Below, piece by piece: positions 6,197 through 14,545 of a stretch of 49,685 nucleotides of DNA. The position numbers and the translations under genes are program-made. Numbering within the stretch: position 1 is the stretch's first letter; each line of letters starts with the position of its first letter. Source of the DNA: Bacillota bacterium (lineage in GTDB: Bacteria > Bacillota > Clostridia > Lachnospirales > Lachnospiraceae); NCBI GenBank assembly GCA_023439125.1, contig JAEXOU010000017.1, forward strand, positions 1 to 49,685, written 5' to 3'. Below the pieces are notes generated by a model. The model did no database searches. It worked only from the letters and a program-made list of their open reading frames with translations, and was not told where the DNA came from.

Positions 6197-7651
6197 TTAT
6201 TTTCTATGCATATTCACATTTGCTGTTTGACAAGAGTTAACAGTATCATAAATTTTTCGATCATCTACAGTACTCAAAGTTTTTGAACGATTTTGTTCGG
6301 CCGATTTTCCAGTAAGAATACTTCCAGGTCCATTGACACAACCTCCCTCACAGACCATTCCTTCTACGAATTGCTCTGGTAATCTTCCAACCTTCATCAT
6401 CATTAAAGCCTTTTTACATTCGGATGCACCATTACAGCCTTTAACTTTTAAATCAGCTTCTATACCTTTTTCTTTTAAGGCTTGAATAACAGATGCAGTA
6501 ACACCACCGGCTACAGCAAAGTTCTTTGCATATATACTACCTTGTTGAAGATTCTTTCCGAAAGTACTTAATTCAACTTCCTTCGCACGAAGCATGGCAT
6601 AAAGTTCATCAAAGGTTAATGCGTAATCTGCGCCACCTTCGGTTATATGATCTAATACTTCACCTTTCTTTGCAATACAAGGTCCTATAAATACACATAT
6701 AGCATTTGGTACGATAGTTTTTATGTATTTTGCTGTTGCTTGCATAGGAGAAACAGTAGTTGAGATATTATCAATTAATTGAGGAAAATGTTTTTTAATC
6801 ATACTAACAAATGCCGGACAGCAGGAGGTTGTCTTCTTTTCTCCTTTTTCAAAGGCTTCCGCCCATTCTTCTGCCTCAGAAGCGGCAACTAAGTCTGCTC
6901 CTAAAGCAACTTCATATACACCTTCAAATCCAAGTTCTTTGAGTGCTTCTGCGATAATACCAGTTGTAATACCAGCACCAAATTGGCCCTCAATTGCAGG
7001 TGCAATCATTGCGTATACAGGGTAATTGGATTGAATTAAGTTAATAACATCAACCATGAAGGAACGTTCACTAATAGCACCAAATGGGCAGTTTTTGATA
7101 CAAGCTCCACAGCTAATACACTTTTCCTCATCAATTACAACTACCCCATTCTCATCCATCGAGATTGCATCAACAGGACAGCTACGTTTACAAGGACGCA
7201 TTAGGTCTGCAATTGCATTGTATGGACAAGCTTGAGCGCATTTTCCGCATTCTTTACATAGAGCGGGGTCAATATATGCACGATCACGTAACATTGTAAT
7301 TGCTTTAAAGTTACAAGAACTTTGACAGCGTTTACCCATACATTTTTGGCAGTTATCCGTTACGACAAATCGTGTGATTGGACACTCTTCACAAGCTGAG
7401 GAGATAACTTGTACTATGTTTTTATCATTTAGATTTGCACTTGGTGACATGCCCTGAGCAAGGCGTATTCTCTGTCGTATGATTTCTCTTTCTTTATAGA
7501 CGCAACAACGGAAATTTGCATGTGGTCCAGGAATCATCTCAAAAGGAAGAACATCTCCCTTTAGTGCAAGTTCATTACGAAATGCAAGTTTCGCAACTTC
7601 ATATAGAACCTCATGTTTAATTGTTCCGATGTCATTATCAGTTTGTAACAT
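6197..7651 (-). CDS. [FeFe]-hydrogenase, iron-sulfur type (group B-like), last gene of the operon
   Basis: This 484-residue protein should reduce protons to H2, or oxidise H2, at an H-cluster. All three H-cluster signatures are present: TSCCPAF (275-281), IGPCIAKK with Cys335, and MVCEGGC with Cys434 and Cys438. Ahead of them lie Cys-rich segments at 87-113 and two ferredoxin-type CxxCxxCxxxC sets (132-142 and 178-188). L1 has Phe where many group A enzymes have Trp, and L3 has GPGS in place of GGG. These changes fit group B enzymes, whose physiology is poorly known. AAGGTAAGGA precedes the ATG at 7651. The gene ends the operon of ferredoxin, PAS hydrogenase, phosphatase and hydrogenase, an order that recalls hfsABCD of Thermoanaerobacterium (from memory). 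Confidence 0.88.
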   Translation of the reverse strand: MLQTDNDIGTIKHEVLYEVAKLAFRNELALKGDVLPFEMIPGPHANFRCCVYKEREIIRQRIRLAQGMSPSANLNDKNIVQVISSACEECPITRFVVTDNCQKCMGKRCQSSCNFKAITMLRDRAYIDPALCKECGKCAQACPYNAIADLMRPCKRSCPVDAISMDENGVVVIDEEKCISCGACIKNCPFGAISERSFMVDVINLIQSNYPVYAMIAPAIEGQFGAGITTGIIAEALKELGFEGVYEVALGADLVAASEAEEWAEAFEKGEKKTTSCCPAFVSMIKKHFPQLIDNISTTVSPMQATAKYIKTIVPNAICVFIGPCIAKKGEVLDHITEGGADYALTFDELYAMLRAKEVELSTFGKNLQQGSIYAKNFAVAGGVTASVIQALKEKGIEADLKVKGCNGASECKKALMMMKVGRLPEQFVEGMVCEGGCVNGPGSILTGKSAEQNRSKTLSTVDDRKIYDTVNSCQTANVNMHRK

Positions 7652-7738
7652 ATTATTTCCTTACCTTTCTAGAGCAGATAATAATTTCTTTAGTTAGAAA
7701 ACTTTAACTTTTTAATGATTTATTCTTTACTTTTTATT

Positions 7739-8911
7739 TTAGTAATATTGTATATAAATCCTTTTTCCCATTTTTTTAGTAATATCGATTAATTGGGTAA
7801 CGAGATTCATTCGGATACTTAAGTCAAATGGTAGATTCGGATTTTGATGAGCCTCATTCATAGTTCTTCCAACAAAAAGATGTAATTCAGTACATTCTTC
7901 AATAATCATTTTTGCAATTTTAGATCCACCATTTTTTCGATCGAGTTCTAAAAAGAACTCTTCATCAATCGCTTCATTGATATAACGACGCATCAATTGC
8001 ACAGCACGTGTTAAAGTTAATACACCTTCAGTCACTAAGTCAATCCCATCAATAACTGCAATTGGTGGTAAGCTTGGATCAGTATATTCTAACGAGGTAA
8101 TAATTTGCTTCTTTAATACGCGGGCTACAATATTTGCAGAGGTTCCCCCACTAACAATTCGTTTAGCATTACCACTCATAAATGCTGCTACGGCATTGGT
8201 ATCATCGACAGGATTTAGAGGTGGTCCAGTAAATAAATGAACTGGTTTTTTATCCATAACACGAGCAACAGCAACCGTCGTATCATCACCTGGATGTTGC
8301 ATATATAAATCATCGCATGCTTTACTCAGTATCGATGTAAGACGAGAGGAGGATAGTGTTTCACTTGTTGCTTTTACACTGTATTGGGCCATGCTATCCC
8401 ATGTCCAACCAAAGTTTAAAGCTTTACCTACACCAGCATGAATTACACCATCGCTCATAAGTATAAAGCAATCATTTACTTCTACATGGAAACGATATTC
8501 TCGTATCTTTTTCCCTTCAATCAATCGCTCCGTAAATGGAACATTAAGTAGTTTACCATCTCGAATGAATACACAGGCGGGATTATCAAATTCGACAAGA
8601 TATGCATCACCATTATTAAAGATTTGTAATATAGTGAAGGTAGAATACGCGACTTCTCGAACTTTACATATAGGTAATGTCTTTACGATTGTTTGTACAC
8701 ATTCTTCGATTTTAGCACCGTTTAAGAACATTGTACCTAAAATCTTTGAAGTAAGAGTTGCAAGAATGTTAGCCTTAACACCACTGCCCATACCATCTGC
8801 CAGAATAATAATATCAGCATTTTCAGTTTTTAGTATTTCAACTTTATCCCCACAAAGTTCCTCGTGGTACTTATGTAGACTTTTATAGGATACATCCAAT
8901 GTTACACTCAT
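7739..8911 (-). CDS. SpoIIE/PP2C-type Ser/Thr phosphatase linked to hydrogenases
   Basis: The first ~225 of 390 residues form a SpoIIE-like PP2C phosphatase domain. Metal-binding motifs are visible: LADGMGSG (38-45), MSDGV (near 150) and GDDTTV (near 215). It should dephosphorylate a phosphoserine or phosphothreonine protein in the cytoplasm. The last ~160 residues form a second domain that I cannot name; it contains SGGTSANIVARVL and a FVGRTMNEAHQNP segment. No membrane helix is present, unlike true SpoIIE at 43592. The gene lies 26 bases after the PAS hydrogenase with its own AAGGAG site. This placement suggests that the phosphatase relays what the sensory hydrogenase detects; that is inferred from context. 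Confidence 0.87.
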   Translation of the reverse strand: MSVTLDVSYKSLHKYHEELCGDKVEILKTENADIIILADGMGSGVKANILATLTSKILGTMFLNGAKIEECVQTIVKTLPICKVREVAYSTFTILQIFNNGDAYLVEFDNPACVFIRDGKLLNVPFTERLIEGKKIREYRFHVEVNDCFILMSDGVIHAGVGKALNFGWTWDSMAQYSVKATSETLSSSRLTSILSKACDDLYMQHPGDDTTVAVARVMDKKPVHLFTGPPLNPVDDTNAVAAFMSGNAKRIVSGGTSANIVARVLKKQIITSLEYTDPSLPPIAVIDGIDLVTEGVLTLTRAVQLMRRYINEAIDEEFFLELDRKNGGSKIAKMIIEECTELHLFVGRTMNEAHQNPNLPFDLSIRMNLVTQLIDITKKMGKRIYIQYY

Positions 8912-8937
8912 ATTTAACTCCTTACTGATTACTACGA

Positions 8938-10668
8938 TTAAAGATCATAAGGCTTTCCATCATTAAGTATAGTATCACGAAGTTTTGTTAAGGTTACCTT
9001 TGTTTCCGCAGTTGTCTCCCCAAGTAAACCAGCAATCTCTTGTGCTACCATCATCTGCTTATCTATAACTTTTTGAGCCATTTCAATGGTTTCCATTTTA
9101 ACTTTATATGCCTTACGATTTTGTTCTTCTTCATATGATATGTCTTGAAAAATACCTAGAACAGAATTCTGTTCTTTCATATATACGATACTCTGGAGAG
9201 AAGTAAAATTAAGGTCGGAATACACAACTTTTTTTCCAATGATATTTTGATGTGTATCCAATACAGTCTGGAAATCTGAGTGATCAATGAATTCAAATAA
9301 ATACATCTCTTTTGCTTTTGCACGTGGGACATGAAACAATTTCTCAGCAGCTCGTGAAAACTCCATAATCCTCATATCAGAATCTACCACAATGATAATA
9401 TTAGGAGTTGTATCTAACACTATATTTGACATTGATTGAGCACGGTCGTGCATATAAGGTATGCACATATTAAGTTCAGCCTTACCTTGATATACAGCAA
9501 TTGCTTTTTCTCGGCAGGAAGCATAACCACAGGCACCACAGTTTAACATATCTTCAGGATAAGTTTTACCGATTTTACCTAATATTTTCATAATCTGTTG
9601 CTCACTTGGAATGTCATCTTTCGGAGAATGATCGAAGAAGCCTTTTGATAAATCAAGTGGTGTATTAGAAACAAAGTAATCATCGGAAACGGCTTTTTTC
9701 GGAATTGTTTCCTCCATATCAAGTTTCACTTTAAATCTGGAGATACAATCACGGTCAACAGCAGTACCTTTGATACAGCCACCATTGCAAATATCTGCTT
9801 CAATAAAACAACCAGTAATCTCTCCACGTGTCATACTTTCCAATAAATCGATGCAGTTTTTAATACCGTGAACATAGAATTTACGATAGTGATCTATCTT
9901 TGAATTGCTAGCTATAACAGAAGATAGTACTCCACTACTAATCGGATATAATCGATTAACAAGTGGATTAGGATTGTTTGGAAGAGAGTCGTCCAGTTCC
10001 ATAATATCGATATTTTCTTCATTTAACCATTCTTCAAATTCTTTGAAATTAATTACAGCATCAATGACACCAACAGTACGAGGATCACCTTCAGCTTCTC
10101 TTTTTTTTGCAATACAAGGTCCCAAAAAGACAACCTTCACATCGTTGCCATACTCCTTACGTATAATCTTACCATGAGCAATCATAGGAGAAATAACAGG
10201 TGCCATATACTTCGTTAATGAAGGATAATAAATTTCAATTAAATCATTAACCGATGGGCAGCAGGTAGTAATAATATTTTCCATTGTGCCTGCTTCCAAT
10301 AATTGATTGTATTCATGTGTTACATATGCTGCACCTTCAGCTGTTTCTCGTACAGCAGTAAACCCAAGTTTGCGAAGAGCGGTAATAATCTGCCCACTTG
10401 ATTTATACTTTAAAACACCAAGATAAGACGGTGCTAGAGAAACAATAGTCGGTAAGCCTTGTGCTAAATAAGCCTTAACTCGATCTAAATCACTGATAAA
10501 TGACTTGGCATTCTGTGGGCAAATTTCAAGACAATGCCCACAAAGAATACATTTATCATCCATTATATATGCTTGAGAATCTTTTACTGTAATTGCTTTA
10601 ACCTCGCAATTGCGCACACACTTATAACAGTTTTTGCACTTCGCTTCTTTAAAACCTATTACATTCAT
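8938..10668 (-). CDS. Sensory-type [FeFe]-hydrogenase with PAS domain (HydS-like, group C)
   Basis: The 576-residue product combines redox and signalling parts. Two ferredoxin motifs come first (C11-C21, C40-C50). The H-cluster domain follows with TTCCPS (134-139), GPCIAKK (Cys185) and ICNGGC (Cys294, Cys298). A further four-Cys FeS motif (C377, C380, C385, C402) resembles the PF04060 type. A PAS domain (about 415-512) and a C-terminal helix end the protein. This order defines the putatively sensory group C hydrogenases, thought to report H2 or redox state rather than make bulk H2. L1 has TCCPS, not TSCCP, as is usual for the group. The start overlaps the stop of the upstream ferredoxin gene (TAATG), so the two are probably translationally coupled. 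Confidence 0.9.
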   Translation of the reverse strand: MNVIGFKEAKCKNCYKCVRNCEVKAITVKDSQAYIMDDKCILCGHCLEICPQNAKSFISDLDRVKAYLAQGLPTIVSLAPSYLGVLKYKSSGQIITALRKLGFTAVRETAEGAAYVTHEYNQLLEAGTMENIITTCCPSVNDLIEIYYPSLTKYMAPVISPMIAHGKIIRKEYGNDVKVVFLGPCIAKKREAEGDPRTVGVIDAVINFKEFEEWLNEENIDIMELDDSLPNNPNPLVNRLYPISSGVLSSVIASNSKIDHYRKFYVHGIKNCIDLLESMTRGEITGCFIEADICNGGCIKGTAVDRDCISRFKVKLDMEETIPKKAVSDDYFVSNTPLDLSKGFFDHSPKDDIPSEQQIMKILGKIGKTYPEDMLNCGACGYASCREKAIAVYQGKAELNMCIPYMHDRAQSMSNIVLDTTPNIIIVVDSDMRIMEFSRAAEKLFHVPRAKAKEMYLFEFIDHSDFQTVLDTHQNIIGKKVVYSDLNFTSLQSIVYMKEQNSVLGIFQDISYEEEQNRKAYKVKMETIEMAQKVIDKQMMVAQEIAGLLGETTAETKVTLTKLRDTILNDGKPYDL

Positions 10669-10910
10669 TATGTAAGCCTCCTAAGAACCTCGTTCTTAAA
10701 AAATTCTTGTGTAGTTTCTGGACGTACAGAAAATATAGTACCGTCAACAGTTACACAAACACCTTTTACACAGTGTCCCATACAAAAGGAACCATTTAGC
10801 TCAACTTTTTCTTTAAGCTGATGCTCTAGAATTAAAGACTCAAGCTTATTTACAATTTCTCTTGAACCTTTTAAGTGACATGAACTTCCAACGCATATAG
10901 AAATAATCAT
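10668..10910 (-). CDS. Small thioredoxin-like [2Fe-2S] ferredoxin, first gene of the hydrogenase operon
   Basis: The 80-residue protein has the four cysteines of the thioredoxin-like ferredoxin/NuoE family: CVGSSC near the N terminus (C6, C11) and CMGHC (C43, C47). It should bind one [2Fe-2S] cluster and pass electrons in the cytoplasm, probably to or from the hydrogenases encoded behind it. It is far shorter than NuoE or HydC because it lacks the N-terminal helical part. AAGGAGGTC precedes the ATG by about five bases. Its stop overlaps the next start by one base. It leads the operon downstream of a promoter with a Rex-like operator. Confidence 0.88.
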   Translation of the reverse strand: MIISICVGSSCHLKGSREIVNKLESLILEHQLKEKVELNGSFCMGHCVKGVCVTVDGTIFSVRPETTQEFFKNEVLRRLT

Positions 10911-10929
10911 GTTGACCTCCTTACAGCGT

Positions 10930-10947
10930 GTGCTAAAAATTTAACAA
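10930..10947 (-). promoter_or_regulatory. Rex-like operator of the hydrogenase operon
   Basis: The 18-base site matches the clostridial Rex consensus TTGTTAA-N4-TTAACAA at 12 of 14 defined positions; read on the plus strand the right half TTAACAA is perfect and the left half is GTGCTAA. It starts 11 bases past the -10 box, overlapping the expected transcription start. A repressor bound there would block transcription. Rex releases DNA when NADH is high, which would suit switching on H2 formation. Confidence 0.7.
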
Positions 10948-10957
10948 TCCTTATGAC

Positions 10958-10986
10958 ATTATAACACTGAATAAAATAAGAAACAA
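10958..10986 (-). promoter_or_regulatory. Sigma-A promoter of the hydrogenase operon
   Basis: On the minus strand TTGTTT (10986-10981), 17 bases, then TATAAT (10963-10958). Transcription should start near 10951, about 40 bases before the ferredoxin gene. Confidence 0.75.
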
Positions 10987-11038
10987 GTTTAAAAGTTTCA
11001 TTTAATTGCTTATTTCAGTGGTTTAGAAAAAATAGGAC

Positions 11039-11068
11039 TTGTCGATAATGCTATTATAAGAGTATAAT
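11039..11068 (+). promoter_or_regulatory. Promoter of asnS
   Basis: TTGTCG (11039-11044), 18 bases, TATAAT (11063-11068). The leader to the start codon is only about 40 nt, too short for a T-box. Confidence 0.65.
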
Positions 11069-11113
11069 ACATACCAAAGGAACTAAATATAATAAGAAAT
11101 GGTGGAAATTTGA

Positions 11114-12505
11114 ATGGAACTTATACAGGTACGCGATTTATTTCGCAACAAAGAAAATTATATTGATAAGAAAGTAAGTGTCGGTGGATGGGTAAGAAGC
11201 GTTCGCGATACGAAGACCTTCGGTTTCTTAGTATTAAATGATGGTACATTCTTTGAAACATTACAGGTTGTATATACTGATAAATTAGAAAACTTTACAG
11301 CAATTTCAAAGCTTAATGTTGGAAGCGCAGTAATCGTTACAGGAACATTAGTTGCAACACCTGATGCGAAACAGCCATTTGAAATCCAAGCAGATGAGGT
11401 AGTTGTAGAGGGTGAATCCAGTGCGGATTATCCACTTCAGAAAAAGCGTCATTCTATGGAATTCTTACGTACAATAACACATCTTCGTCCACGTACAAAT
11501 ACTTTCCAAGCAGTTTTTCGAGTACGTTCTTTGATTGCTTATGCAATACATCAATATTTTCAGGAGCGTAACTTTGTTTATGTACACACACCGTTAATCA
11601 CAGGCAGTGATTGCGAAGGTGCAGGAGAGATGTTTCAGGTTACAACACTTGATTTAAATAATGTGCCTAAAAATGAGGATGGAGCAGTTGATTTTTCTCA
11701 AGATTTCTTTAACAAACCAACAAACCTTACAGTGAGTGGTCAGCTAAATGGTGAGACTTATGCTATGGCATTTAAGAATATCTATACCTTTGGACCTACC
11801 TTTAGAGCTGAGAATTCGAATACAACAAGACATGCAGCTGAGTTCTGGATGATTGAGCCAGAAATTGCATTTGCTGATTTAAAAGATGATATGATTTTAG
11901 CAGAGGGCATGTTAAAGTATGTTATTCGTTATGTTTTAGACAATGCTCCAGAAGAAATGCAGTTCTTTAACAACTTTGTTGATAAGGGATTATTAGAGAG
12001 ATTAAATCATGTTGTTAACTCCGATTTTGGTCATGTGACTTATACAGAAGCAATTGAGATTCTTGAGAAAAACAATGACAATTTCGATTATAAGGTTAGC
12101 TGGGGATGTGATCTTCAGACAGAGCATGAGCGCTATTTAACAGAACAGGTATTTAAGAAGCCTTTATTTGTTACTGATTATCCAAAGGATATTAAAGCGT
12201 TCTATATGAAGATGAATGAAGATAATAAGACAGTAGCAGCAATGGACTTATTAGTACCTGGCATTGGTGAAATTATTGGCGGTAGCCAAAGAGAAGATGA
12301 TTACGATAAGCTTGTAAATCGTATGAAGGAGCTTAACTTAAATCAAGATGACTATGAATTCTATTTAGATTTACGTAAGTATGGTTCAGCAAGACATGCA
12401 GGTTTTGGTCTTGGTTTTGAGCGTTGTGTAATGTATTTAACTGGTATGGGTAACATTCGTGATGTAATTCCATTCCCACGTACCGTAAATAACTGCGAAT
12501 TATAA
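11114..12505 (+). CDS. asnS: Asparaginyl-tRNA synthetase
   Basis: The enzyme charges tRNA-Asn with asparagine using ATP, in the cytoplasm. The 463 residues, the usual length, show an N-terminal OB-fold anticodon-binding domain (about 15-105) and a class II catalytic domain. Motif 2 is visible as TFRAENSNTTRHAAEFWMIEPE (shown here as parts: FRAENSNTTRH, then AEFWMIEPE, about 235-258). Motif 3 is GFGLGFERCVMYLTG (about 436-450). The family features that separate it from AspRS fit: a short insertion and the HAAEFWMIEPE segment. GGTGGA precedes the ATG. The gene is single, with its own promoter and terminator. Confidence 0.96.
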   Translation: MELIQVRDLFRNKENYIDKKVSVGGWVRSVRDTKTFGFLVLNDGTFFETLQVVYTDKLENFTAISKLNVGSAVIVTGTLVATPDAKQPFEIQADEVVVEGESSADYPLQKKRHSMEFLRTITHLRPRTNTFQAVFRVRSLIAYAIHQYFQERNFVYVHTPLITGSDCEGAGEMFQVTTLDLNNVPKNEDGAVDFSQDFFNKPTNLTVSGQLNGETYAMAFKNIYTFGPTFRAENSNTTRHAAEFWMIEPEIAFADLKDDMILAEGMLKYVIRYVLDNAPEEMQFFNNFVDKGLLERLNHVVNSDFGHVTYTEAIEILEKNNDNFDYKVSWGCDLQTEHERYLTEQVFKKPLFVTDYPKDIKAFYMKMNEDNKTVAAMDLLVPGIGEIIGGSQREDDYDKLVNRMKELNLNQDDYEFYLDLRKYGSARHAGFGLGFERCVMYLTGMGNIRDVIPFPRTVNNCEL

Positions 12506-12546
12506 AAAAAAGCTAAGTCAGTTCATTCTGACTTAGCTTTTTTCAA
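12506..12546 (+). terminator. Rho-independent terminator of asnS
   Basis: AAAAGCTAAGTCAG pairs with CTGACTTAGCTTTT over about 14 base pairs with a short loop, and T residues follow. Confidence 0.9.
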
Positions 12547-12552
12547 TTAATA

Positions 12553-12656
12553 GATGTCATTTTGCACAAGAAAATGTTCGGAATATGGGATGACAAACAT
12601 AATTTATACGCAACACGCTTTCGCTTGAATGAAGTTCGTAACGGTACATAAGGGCC
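12553..12656 (+). repeat. Fragment of the palindromic MITE-like repeat (copy A)
   Basis: This stretch aligns with the left arm of the full copy at 36928, from about 36957 to the central palindrome near 37060. It includes GGGATGACAAACATAATTTA, CGCAACACGCTTTCGCTTG and AAGGGCC. Both terminal inverted repeats and the right arm are missing. Its right edge lies at the stop codon of queT (12657-12659), so the insertion or its decay may have set the end of that gene. Confidence 0.8.
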
Positions 12657-13154
12657 TTATGACTTAGTTAAAGATGGATTATGAAAAATGTATTTATAGC
12701 GTGAAAGGGAAAACAATAAGACTAATCCTAGAACTCCACAGGATAGTATTTCACCGATACCAACGGTAAGCATCATAAATGGTATCGACATTGCTTCACT
12801 GTACGCAAAACGAAGTACCCAAGGTACGATAATTGTATTTGCCAAAATAGGTGGGATAGGAATTAAGAACTTGTGCTTTCGAAGGCCATAAGACCCGAGA
12901 ACTCCGATTAGTGTAGCTAAGCTACCGAATACAATATCAAGTACATCGCAGCCGGATAGCAAATTACCAAGTAAGCATCCAATTGTTACACCAGGAATTG
13001 CGGCTGGTGAAAAAAACGGTAAAATGGTTAATGCTTCTGCAATACGAATCTGAATATAGGAAATACTAATTGGTTGGAAAATAAGAACTAGAACAACATA
13101 AATAGCCGCTATCATAGCAGCTTGAATAAGAAAGAATAGTTTTTGATTTTTCAT
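12657..13154 (-). CDS. queT: QueT-family preQ1/queuosine-precursor transporter (ECF S component)
   Basis: The 165-residue product is almost entirely hydrophobic, with five or six membrane helices. It carries the QueT pattern IQIRIAEALTILPFFSPAAIPGVTIGC near the middle (parts: IQIRIAEAL, PAAIPGVTIGCLLGNL). QueT binds a queuosine precursor and works with the shared ECF transporter module (EcfA, EcfA', EcfT), which is encoded elsewhere. The start at 13154 is chosen for CTAAAGGAG seven bases upstream; a longer reading frame to 13202 would run through the riboswitch. The preQ1-I riboswitch directly upstream supports the substrate. The 3' end borders a repeat fragment, and the last residues may be non-native. 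Confidence 0.92.
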   Translation of the reverse strand: MKNQKLFFLIQAAMIAAIYVVLVLIFQPISISYIQIRIAEALTILPFFSPAAIPGVTIGCLLGNLLSGCDVLDIVFGSLATLIGVLGSYGLRKHKFLIPIPPILANTIIVPWVLRFAYSEAMSIPFMMLTVGIGEILSCGVLGLVLLFSLSRYKYIFHNPSLTKS

Positions 13155-13160
13155 TGAAAT

Positions 13161-13203
13161 CTCCTTTAGTTTTGTTTTACGTGTGGAAGGTCTCGAACAC
13201 ACG
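13161..13203 (-). promoter_or_regulatory. preQ1-I riboswitch controlling queT
   Basis: On the minus strand CGTGTG (13203-13198) pairs with CACACG (13185-13180) around the 12-base loop TTCGAGACCTTC. The A-rich tail TAAAACAAAACTAAAGGAG (13179-13161) ends in the Shine-Dalgarno sequence of queT. This is the compact preQ1-I pseudoknot layout: a short stem, a loop with a C-rich part, and a tail that folds back into the stem. The ribosome site in the tail implies translational control: ligand binding hides the AAAGGAG. Confidence 0.88.
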
Positions 13204-13250
13204 GTTTAGATAGCCCATAAGACCTTGTTTTTAGGGCTTTGCAAAATCTA

Positions 13251-13278
13251 AGTATAGCATGAAAATGTGGGTTGTCAA
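13251..13278 (-). promoter_or_regulatory. Promoter of queT
   Basis: On the minus strand TTGACA (13278-13273), 16 bases, then TATACT (13256-13251). The leader between it and the riboswitch holds a small hairpin (AGCCC with GGGCT). Confidence 0.75.
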
Positions 13279-13309
13279 GTGTTGACGCATATTTGTTTTA
13301 TTCAAAAAA

Positions 13310-14389
13310 CTAGAGTACACTTACAATTTGTAAATCCTTTTCTTTGGATAAGTCAAAGAAATGATTGTCTACTTTAACGATAGGCTTTGATAATGCATGA
13401 TTGTTAATCATGACGACTTCTCCAGATAAGGAATTGCTTAAACGTACCGTCGAGTTAATATAAGCCAATGCGATGCTTTTTAAAAATGGGATTAAGTAAG
13501 CAGCATCATACTTCTGATAACCATCTTTTTCAAAGTTACGAATAACTTCAAATGGACAGATTCCATCCCGGTAAACTCGTTTGGTAGTCATTGCATCATA
13601 AACATCTGCAATAGCAATTATATTTGCGAAGGTAGTAATTGAATGGAAGGTTAACTTTTGTGGATATCCACTACCATCACAGCGCTCATGGTGCATTAAT
13701 ACAGCATCTAAGATTCGTGGATCTAAATCCTTATCTTTCAACATATCATAACCTAAACTAGGATGTTGTTGAATCATCCTATATTCTTGTTCTGTTAGAG
13801 CATCGGGTTTATGTATGATTTCTTGTGGGACTCTTAATTTCCCAACGTCATGAAGCAATCCAGCCAGAAGTAATTGTTGCATATCATCAGAAGAAAAGTT
13901 CAACCAAGAAGCGAATGATGCACATATAAGAGTAACATTTAATGAATGGACATAAACTATATCATCAAAATCTTTCATACATTGTAGCATATCAAACATT
14001 CGAAGAGAACTTCGGCATTCTTTTAGTATATTAGATACTGATTGTAATAAGATATCCGTATTAAATTTGTCTGTTGTATATCCAAACAATCCCATAAAAG
14101 AGGATTTCAGTAACTCAATCGACTCTGTGTAGTATTTCCTAAACTTTTTATATTCTATTGTATTTATCAAATCGTTTGCTTTTGTTTCATTTGTGGAAAG
14201 AGTTTCGGCAAGATTTTTTGGAATATAAACCATGATCTCTTTGATTGTAGTTAACTTCAGTTTTGTTAATATTTTGGGACTAATAATTGTGTTACGTGAT
14301 AAGATTAGTTCTCTACGTGATGTAAATACATCTTCAGCGACAATCATTCCTGGAATTAATTGTGAAATTTGCAAAGTCAGTATCGTCAT
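13310..14389 (-). CDS. HD-GYP domain phosphodiesterase (probable c-di-GMP hydrolase)
   Basis: The 359-residue protein should break down cyclic di-GMP in the cytoplasm. An N-terminal domain of about 100 residues starts with a conserved LIPGMIVAEDVF segment often found before HD-GYP domains. The HD-GYP domain follows, with HDVGKLRVP near 178, HHERCDGSGYP near 238 and DVYDAMTTKRVYR behind it. The metal-binding HD and the GYP triad are intact, so activity is likely. ATG at 14389 is preferred over TTG at 14401, which nearly abuts the GGGGAGGT ribosome site. The gene is monocistronic. Confidence 0.9.
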   Translation of the reverse strand: MTILTLQISQLIPGMIVAEDVFTSRRELILSRNTIISPKILTKLKLTTIKEIMVYIPKNLAETLSTNETKANDLINTIEYKKFRKYYTESIELLKSSFMGLFGYTTDKFNTDILLQSVSNILKECRSSLRMFDMLQCMKDFDDIVYVHSLNVTLICASFASWLNFSSDDMQQLLLAGLLHDVGKLRVPQEIIHKPDALTEQEYRMIQQHPSLGYDMLKDKDLDPRILDAVLMHHERCDGSGYPQKLTFHSITTFANIIAIADVYDAMTTKRVYRDGICPFEVIRNFEKDGYQKYDAAYLIPFLKSIALAYINSTVRLSNSLSGEVVMINNHALSKPIVKVDNHFFDLSKEKDLQIVSVL

Positions 14390-14545
14390 AACTAATATCA
14401 ACCTCCCCTTGACAATATATTACATATTATAATATTAATTATAATTCTTTTTAGACATTATACAATAGTTTATAGGAAAAATTAAGAGCATATGCTATAA
14501 TATTATCAATTATTTTTGGATTTGGAAAGATAAAGGAGAAAGTTA

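Noticed and set aside
7739..8911. Second copy of spoIIE
   Set aside because: It lacks membrane helices and the SpoIIE regulatory region and sits in a hydrogenase operon; only the phosphatase domain is shared.
11069..11113. T-box leader before asnS
   Set aside because: The leader from the promoter is only about 40 nt and has no T-box sequence (UGGN'CC) or specifier hairpin.
13155..13202. Longer queT start giving 16 more residues
   Set aside because: The added codons coincide with the preQ1-I riboswitch and have no ribosome site; ATG at 13154 has AAAGGAG.
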